Origin: Bacteroidales bacterium
Lineage (GTDB): Bacteria; Bacteroidota; Bacteroidia; Bacteroidales; Muribaculaceae
Reading direction: 5' to 3'
DNA: 64,000 nt
Assembly (NCBI GenBank): GCA_003150235.1
Contig: QAMW01000043.1
Coordinates: 1 to 64,000 of the forward strand
Part shown: positions 62,975-64,000 of the stretch, in pieces
Layout: each line of letters starts with the position of its first letter
How positions within the stretch are numbered: the first letter of the stretch is position 1
Notes under the pieces: generated by a model
Databases searched by the model: none
Seen by the model: only the letters and a program-made list of their open reading frames with translations
Told to the model about the DNA's origin: nothing
Translations under genes and position numbers: made by a program

Positions 62975-64000
62975 TCAAGGCGCAGGGTTGACAGTCACGA
63001 TGGAGGAAGAGGCGTTGACGTCGCGGTGAAGGCGGATTTGTACAGGGATGCGTTCACGCAGCTCCTCGACATGACTGATTATGCCTACATGGCGCCCCGA
63101 CACGGCGTGAAGCGAACGCAGGGTGTCGACCGCTTTGCGGAGCGGTTCGCCGCTGAGTGTCCCGAAACCCTCATCGATGAAAAGTGTGTCAACGGCAAGA
63201 CGACTGCCGATGTCGCTCAACGCAAGAGCAAGCGACAATGATACAAGGAAACTCTCGCCACCGGATATCGTGGTCGTCGAGCGCGATGTGTAACCCTGAT
63301 AAGCATCTTCTATAGTGATGACAAATGTACCCGGTACCACTTTAAGCTGATAACGGTCAGAAAGATTGCGCATATAACTGTTTGCCGAATGAATGAGGCT
63401 TGCAAGCACATAGCTCTGCGCAATCTCGCGAAACCGCTTGCCTGCGGCATCGCCAAGCAATGACCGGAGGCGTTCCCAACGGTTAAATTCATCCTTTTTA
63501 CGCGCCGCGTCCTCTAACAATCTCCCCTGCTCCACGCGACGCTCCGCATCCTGACGCAACAGTAGGGAAATCTCGCCTGACAAGCGGCCTTTCTCATCTA
63601 TTGCCGCGTCAATCTCCTTTATCGAGGCATCAAGTGTCTCGGGGGTATCAGACGGGTCAAGTGCGGGAGGTATCTTCTCATGGTCAGCGACTTTACGTAT
63701 TGCCTCGTCAAGCAAGGTTTTCTTCATCAACACATCATCGGCGATACGCTTTAGCGACACCGACAACTCAGATATATATGCGGCGGAATATTCCTGTAAA
63801 CGTGTCAAATCATCCGTTGAGATTCCTGTTGCCGACGCGACAAAGGCATCAACACGACGGCGGTTTTCCATAACCCGCGACTCAGCGTTGCGCCTCATGT
63901 CGACAGCGGTCTTGACTTCGGCAAAAATGCCGGAAGCCTTTTCCCTAAGACCACGGCATTCCCGAGGTGTCACCCCGGCACCACTCCACGAAGACATCAA
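62975..64000 (-). CDS. sbcC: SbcC/Rad50-like nuclease ATPase subunit (C-terminal part)
   Basis: 341 aa of the C-terminal part; the start lies off the right edge. Coiled-coil segments (RRKVADHEK-like, residues ~1-190) end in the globular ATPase head: ISGGESFLVSLSLALALSDIGSR (signature), VDTLFIDEGFGTLSGE (Walker B with catalytic Glu) and GIISHVEELRERIPVQI (His switch). With SbcD it opens hairpins and trims DNA ends. The stop is at 62975. Confidence 0.93.
   Translation of the reverse strand: MMSSWSGAGVTPRECRGLREKASGIFAEVKTAVDMRRNAESRVMENRRRVDAFVASATGISTDDLTRLQEYSAAYISELSVSLKRIADDVLMKKTLLDEAIRKVADHEKIPPALDPSDTPETLDASIKEIDAAIDEKGRLSGEISLLLRQDAERRVEQGRLLEDAARKKDEFNRWERLRSLLGDAAGKRFREIAQSYVLASLIHSANSYMRNLSDRYQLKVVPGTFVITIEDAYQGYTSRSTTTISGGESFLVSLSLALALSDIGSRLAVDTLFIDEGFGTLSGEPLRKAVDTLRSLHAVSGRHVGIISHVEELRERIPVQIRLHRDVNASSSIVTVNPAP

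Noticed and set aside
1..64000. CRISPR arrays
   Set aside because: No series of direct repeats with regular unique spacers was seen; the 10-bp-phased units are far too short.
1..64000. tRNA and rRNA genes
   Set aside because: No cloverleaf with GTTCGANNC-type T arm and matching acceptor, and no rRNA-like segment was recognised.

Overview
The window comes from a Bacteroidales chromosome, most likely a gut Muribaculaceae-type organism. Three things point there: a full SusC/SusD-type starch locus with a SusR-like membrane regulator, Bacteroidetes promoters of the form TTTG-N20-TAnnTTTG at many starts, and Bacteroidales mobilisable-element genes (DUF3987, DUF6371, MobV relaxase, Bacteroides-type tyrosine integrase). 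The family-level placement is an inference from gene content.

Layout. 1-6489 (minus): a two-gene DNA modification/restriction module, an Eco57I-like adenine methylase cut by the window edge and a PLD-nuclease/SNF2 helicase. 6975-8384: the core gene mnmE. 8424-17650: a degraded integrative mobilisable element (element A) with a zinc-ribbon/four-HTH protein, integrase remnant, replication genes (HTH, DUF3987, DUF6371, winged helix) and a MobV relaxase. 17785-31907: one long plus-strand operon holding an HTH-ImmA/IrrE protease regulator, an unknown small protein, HsdM, DinD, HsdS and HsdR, followed almost without gap by a SIR2-domain protein and a membrane KAP NTPase. 31993-33542: a Fic gene flanked by two short Fic N-terminal pieces. 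33595-36708 (minus): an operon with two calcineurin-like phosphoesterases. 36800-38070: two orphan promoter/terminator units (ncRNA candidates) and a broken flavin/PPOX oxidoreductase gene. 38041-39682: a shrunken relative of element A (element B) with an intact zinc-ribbon/four-HTH gene. 39705-48174: a vsr pseudogene, a nuclease-helicase, a Fic remnant, a zinc alcohol dehydrogenase, an unknown protein coupled to a radical SAM enzyme, a complete HipBST-like toxin-antitoxin system, and a DUF6155 protein. 48552-62095 (minus): the starch locus (GH97, GH13, SusE-like, SusD, SusC, SusR-like, second GH13). The window ends with a GNAT acetyltransferase and the C-terminal part of an SbcC-like nuclease subunit.

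How it works together. 8.4-48 kb is an accessory island dominated by phage defence and toxin-antitoxin genes. It carries an unusual number of genes broken by a single stop codon, single frameshift or internal deletion. The two related elements A and B lie in the same orientation on either side of about 20 kb of cargo. The most interesting system is the type I restriction operon, whose tail encodes a SIR2 + KAP-NTPase pair and whose head is a self-regulating ImmA-type protease with a perfect 20-bp palindromic operator. Other strong points are four-HTH proteins facing 10-bp-phased DNA repeats in their own leaders, HipBST operators with the E. coli-like N8 spacing, and a radical SAM two-gene unit.
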